From positions 62,001 through 126,000 of the forward strand of contig JADKGI010000011.1 in assembly GCA_016722285.1 (NCBI GenBank): 64,000 nucleotides of DNA, in the 5' to 3' direction. Both the position numbers and the translations under genes were made by a program. Shown in pieces: positions 61,009 through 64,000 of this stretch. The DNA is from Saprospiraceae bacterium. Its GTDB lineage: Bacteria; Bacteroidota; Bacteroidia; Chitinophagales; Saprospiraceae. A model generated the notes under the pieces. That model was given only the letters and a program-made list of their open reading frames with translations, did not search any database and was not told the DNA's origin. Position 1 is the stretch's first letter. Every line of letters begins with the position of its first letter.

Positions 61009-63357
61009 TTACTTCATAGCCTTATTTAGCTCTATGCTCAGTTTTTCAGATATGACAGATTCGGATGTTTGCAAAGTCACCAGATAAGTCGCATCAATAA
61101 GTTTTTTTGTCCTTATTCTTTTGCGATAGAAACCTTTGCTTTGATATTCGTTGTCCACTAAGGTATATAATTCGTTTATTCCTGTTAATTTTAATACTAC
61201 TTTTCCAGGAGATTTAACATTGAAATGAATGTCAACCATATCAGTATTCGGCACAGATATCAGCATAAGGTCAAACTCTTCTTGTAACTTCATTATATCA
61301 GATTGGTTCGATGTACGCGCCATTTCAGAAACAGCATTGGTCTCACATGTATCTATTGATGCAAGGAAAATAGCATTTGGTTGTGTTTTAAAGCCTGGTT
61401 CCAGTATGATTGATTTGCCTCCTATAAAGCTTACTTTATTATTTTCCGAAATGGTACTGACTGCATTTACGTACTGGACTGCCGAAAACACGTCTGTGTA
61501 TAACATCACATTACCCAAAGCAAGATTTGTGTCATTGCACTCATTTTTTAGAAAATTCTGGCCGACACAATTGCACGAGTTGTACACATCATTGATAGTC
61601 AGAGGGTTTTGATCATCACAGGGAGTACCATCAGGTGGGCAAACCACAGCTTTGAATGCCACTTTCCCTAATCCCCGGCATGTTGTCGTATCATCCATTG
61701 ATGTAATGAGCAGATATCTGGCATAAATTCCCGAAAGATCCGGTCCGTTGAAACCACCGTATCCTGATTCACCGGTAGCTAATGGCCAATTATATTGCCC
61801 AACACCAACCCAGGATACTCCATCGGTAGAATAATCAACAGATACCCCCTGAAATCCATTTCCTACCTGATTCAGGACATTGTAGTTCCAGATATGTGCA
61901 CTGATCAGTTGGTGCCTAACGCCCAGATCATACATAATCCAGTGACTCCTGTTTCTGTCCGGATTAGGATTATTTATTACCTGGCATGAAAGCCAGTTAT
62001 TGGCCGGATTATTAGCAAGCTGATCTGTAAGACCGCATTTTTCAAAAGGAACATAATTTGCCAAAGGGCTATCGCAATCAGGTCCGCTGCATGGCGTACC
62101 TGCACATTCACAGCTTCCATTATACTGGTCATTATTTGTAAAAGGATTGCCGTCATCACATATTGTACCCTGAGGAATGCATGCTATGTCACAGCCGTAA
62201 TCATAAAGATAATATGACGGAATTCGCTTCCAGACACCCGGCGGACTAAAAGGAGTTTGCCAAAATGCTCCAAAATGCTCACTCCCCGTTCCCTCTTTGT
62301 GATTGAGTTCAAAATAATAAAATTGACCAGCCTCGAGATAAATGTTTGAAGTGGACTGGTAGATATATTTATTATGTTCCGTCATATATGTCCATCCGGA
62401 GACCAGCATTTGATGGGCCTGTTTGTTGTCAGGATTGTGATCGCTGCTTAAAAACAGAATCGCCATATCATCTCCTGTCACATTAAACTTGTAATTACCT
62501 GTCACCGGCACAGTCAGATATCCCTGTACCATATCACCGACATTACTGACCTGAGATTCCGATTTGGTTCCTAACCATGGCAATACCGAACTTGTATTGG
62601 GTATAGCAGGAAAGTTAGCTGATGCGTATAAATCATTGAGTGTAGAGCCAGCAATATCGTTATATCGGTAACTTTGAATCAAACTTCTTATCCCTACACA
62701 AGTATTAGAAGTGACAGGTTTACCGACGCAATGACAATGTCCGTCTTCAGTTTCTCCTGTTGTATTCGGGTTGTTATCATCGCAAGGTGTACCCCGATTA
62801 GGACATAGAGCGGGTTTGCAACCCACATCATTGATATATGCTGCTGTGATTATATTCCAGGTAGTGTTTGATGTGATGATGTTTTTCCAGTATAACCGGC
62901 AGTGATCACTTCCTGAATCTTCAACATATTCAAGCTCAAAATAATAGTATTCATTTGCCAAAAGTTTAATTTTTACCGATGTTTGCTCAGGGTATTTTGT
63001 ATATTCATTTTCATTAGTCCAATCCGGTACAGATGCCCTCATTACCAGATTATTAGGTGAAGTGGTGGTGCTTAATAAAAATCTAGCCCTTCTATTGCCC
63101 GTGATATTGAAAATGACACTATCGGTCACGGGTAAATGAATAAATCCACTCATTCTGCACCCCATATAATTGTCATAATTAGGCGGCGCACTAAGGCTAT
63201 ATAATGTCTGAGTTATATCAGGTCTCTGAGGATAAAACTCCAAAGCTGACAATTCAGAAAATTCTGCAGCATACAAACCATTCCAGCATTCCCACTGAAC
63301 TTTGCCAGGATCGCCCACACATATTTGTGTATTTAACTTAGAAAGGACACATGTCAT
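61009..63357 (-). CDS. Secreted PA14/discoidin multidomain protein with Cys-rich DDxNP linkers
   Basis: 782 residues. Domains in order: PA14-like unit (about 20-180; GFIHLPVTDSVIFNITGNRRARFLL, YYYFELEYVEDSGSDHCRLYW), Cys-rich linker (GTPCDDNNPNTTGETEDGHC), second PA14-like unit (GYLTVPVTGNYKFNVTGDDM, YYFELNHKEGTGSEHFGAFW), linker (GTICDDGNPFTNNDQYNGSC), an F5/8 type C-like domain (SHWIMYDLGVRHQLISAHIWN, YARYLLITSMDD), a third linker, and a C-terminal beta domain perhaps for T9SS export. ATG 63357 leaves a poor signal peptide; ATG 63382 would give MKCVFILIMTCVLSKL if the A4 run 63376-63379 had one A fewer. Probably binds carbohydrate at the cell surface. Confidence 0.82.
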   Translation of the reverse strand: MTCVLSKLNTQICVGDPGKVQWECWNGLYAAEFSELSALEFYPQRPDITQTLYSLSAPPNYDNYMGCRMSGFIHLPVTDSVIFNITGNRRARFLLSTTTSPNNLVMRASVPDWTNENEYTKYPEQTSVKIKLLANEYYYFELEYVEDSGSDHCRLYWKNIITSNTTWNIITAAYINDVGCKPALCPNRGTPCDDNNPNTTGETEDGHCHCVGKPVTSNTCVGIRSLIQSYRYNDIAGSTLNDLYASANFPAIPNTSSVLPWLGTKSESQVSNVGDMVQGYLTVPVTGNYKFNVTGDDMAILFLSSDHNPDNKQAHQMLVSGWTYMTEHNKYIYQSTSNIYLEAGQFYYFELNHKEGTGSEHFGAFWQTPFSPPGVWKRIPSYYLYDYGCDIACIPQGTICDDGNPFTNNDQYNGSCECAGTPCSGPDCDSPLANYVPFEKCGLTDQLANNPANNWLSCQVINNPNPDRNRSHWIMYDLGVRHQLISAHIWNYNVLNQVGNGFQGVSVDYSTDGVSWVGVGQYNWPLATGESGYGGFNGPDLSGIYARYLLITSMDDTTTCRGLGKVAFKAVVCPPDGTPCDDQNPLTINDVYNSCNCVGQNFLKNECNDTNLALGNVMLYTDVFSAVQYVNAVSTISENNKVSFIGGKSIILEPGFKTQPNAIFLASIDTCETNAVSEMARTSNQSDIMKLQEEFDLMLISVPNTDMVDIHFNVKSPGKVVLKLTGINELYTLVDNEYQSKGFYRKRIRTKKLIDATYLVTLQTSESVISEKLSIELNKAMK

Positions 63358-63399
63358 GATAAGAATAAAAACACATTTTCATTTTCAATAATTGCGGGA

Positions 63400-64000
63400 T
63401 TAAGCAAACATTCCTATCGGCATATATGAATCAGGTACATTTGCTGGACCCGAAGTAGAATAAAAATTGCACAAATTGGGTAAGATATAATTCAGATCAT
63501 TTTGTGATACCCCGTACCACAGTGCTAATTCTGCATAGAATTCATCCACCGATGTGGTGGGAAGAATCCTACCTCTGGTGCTCAGGTTCAGACTATTGTT
63601 ATTCAATGACAAGGATGGATAGTTGCCATAAATTTTTTGACCTGATACAGGTCCACCCATGATCATATGGTTTCCTCCCCAGGCGTGATCTGAACCATTT
63701 CCATTTGAAGTAAGCGTCCTTGCAAAATCAGATATGGTAAAAGTCACTACATTTTCATGCATTTCTATCTCTTTCATTGCACTATTAAATTCAGACATGG
63801 CATTGCTCAGTACAGGAAGCATAGCAGCCTGACTTCCGATGACATTGTCATGATGGTCCCAACCCCCATATGTTACATAATATATCTGCCGCTTTGCTCC
63901 AAGAAATGATTTTACACTGATCAGTTCTGCAATTTTTTTCATATCCTGTGATAGCGATGTCCCCGAAAAAGCAGTATTCAATGGCACTATATTTTCTAAA
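63400..64000 (-). CDS. DUF1501 domain-containing protein, C-terminal part (5' end outside window)
   Basis: Open on the minus strand to the window edge, so only the last 200 residues are seen. DUF1501 hallmarks: YVTYGGWDHHDNVIG, VTFTISDFARTLTSNGNGSDHAWGGNHMIMGGPVSG, YGNYPSLSL and RGRILPTTSVDEFYAELALWYG, ending SYMPIGMF. DUF1501 proteins belong to the alkaline-phosphatase/sulfatase superfamily and are usually paired with DUF1800 proteins; substrate unknown. It precedes the PA14/discoidin gene by 42 bp, likely one transcript. Confidence 0.92.
   Translation of the reverse strand, partial: LENIVPLNTAFSGTSLSQDMKKIAELISVKSFLGAKRQIYYVTYGGWDHHDNVIGSQAAMLPVLSNAMSEFNSAMKEIEMHENVVTFTISDFARTLTSNGNGSDHAWGGNHMIMGGPVSGQKIYGNYPSLSLNNNSLNLSTRGRILPTTSVDEFYAELALWYGVSQNDLNYILPNLCNFYSTSGPANVPDSYMPIGMFA

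Noticed and set aside
1..64000. CRISPR arrays, tRNA or rRNA genes, prophage or integron modules
   Set aside because: None of their hallmarks (regular direct repeats with spacers, cloverleaf arms, structural phage genes, integrases) was found on reading both strands.

Overview
The window looks like chromosomal DNA of an AT-rich Bacteroidota, most likely a Saprospiraceae-type lineage. Reasons: several secreted proteins end in C-terminal modules resembling the type IX secretion (T9SS) sorting domain; promoters of the Bacteroidota form (TTG, about 19-21 bp, TAnnTTTG) can be read in front of several genes; and families typical of the phylum recur (SusC/TonB-type beta-barrels, PepSY-like proteins, a reg_prop propeller, GlsB, DUF1501 next to a T9SS-type protein, ECF sigma factors overlapping envelope-anchored partners). 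No tRNA, rRNA, CRISPR array or phage module was found.

Layout. 1-5.5 kb: an SDR/DUF2867 tail, a VOC protein, a GNAT and a large M36 metalloprotease with a T9SS tail. 5.6-11.4 kb: a phenylacetyl-CoA epoxidase cluster on the minus strand (paaE, tetR, paaA, a broken subtilase, paaB, paaC) with a promoter and palindromic operator in front of paaE; paaD is not seen. 11.5-15 kb: recQ-aroQ-ECF sigma, nearly overlapping. 15-21 kb: kdsD-like isomerase, a small HxlR/VOC regulon with twin operators, thrC and an alpha/beta hydrolase. 21.4-25.7 kb: a phospholipid cassette in which PlsB-type acyltransferase, SerB-like HAD and PlsC-type acyltransferase domains form one (frameshifted) polypeptide, followed 1 nt later by gpsA. 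26-31 kb: an internally duplicated esterase and a two-component system. 30.9-33 kb: an IS982-family element that has truncated an older IS4-type transposase.

33-45 kb: a split DUF3179 protein, an AraC/cupin pair, and then the most interesting operon, 38.8-43.3 kb: ECF sigma factor, a TM protein ending in an outer-membrane-barrel-like domain, ApbE (FAD:protein FMN transferase), a DUF4266 lipoprotein and a DUF3570 outer-membrane protein. The lipoprotein carries the sequence S-G-A-T in a context resembling the ApbE flavinylation site, so I propose it is the flavin-carrying substrate of a cell-surface or periplasmic redox system. A graveyard of gene fragments follows. 45-55 kb: a 7-blade propeller lipoprotein, a T9SS jelly-roll protein, a 4-fold repeat membrane protein and a lipid A-type remodelling group (PagL-like deacylase, PAP2 phosphatase, PepSY-like, TonB-type barrel). 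55-64 kb: DJ-1-like lipoprotein, GH3 with an internal deletion, DinB, pth, a pterin dehydratase, a saccharopine-dehydrogenase-like protein, a PA14/discoidin secreted protein and a partial DUF1501 protein.

An unusually large number of genes are interrupted: frameshifts in the subtilase, acyltransferase, esterase and jelly-roll genes; in-frame stops in the histidine kinase and DUF3179 gene; an internal deletion in GH3; and three genes whose natural ATG is separated from the reading frame by a short homopolymer. Some may be assembly errors, but the deletion, the nested transposons and the multiply broken fragments look like real gene decay. Starts and ends were chosen by reading the sequence; no database search was possible.
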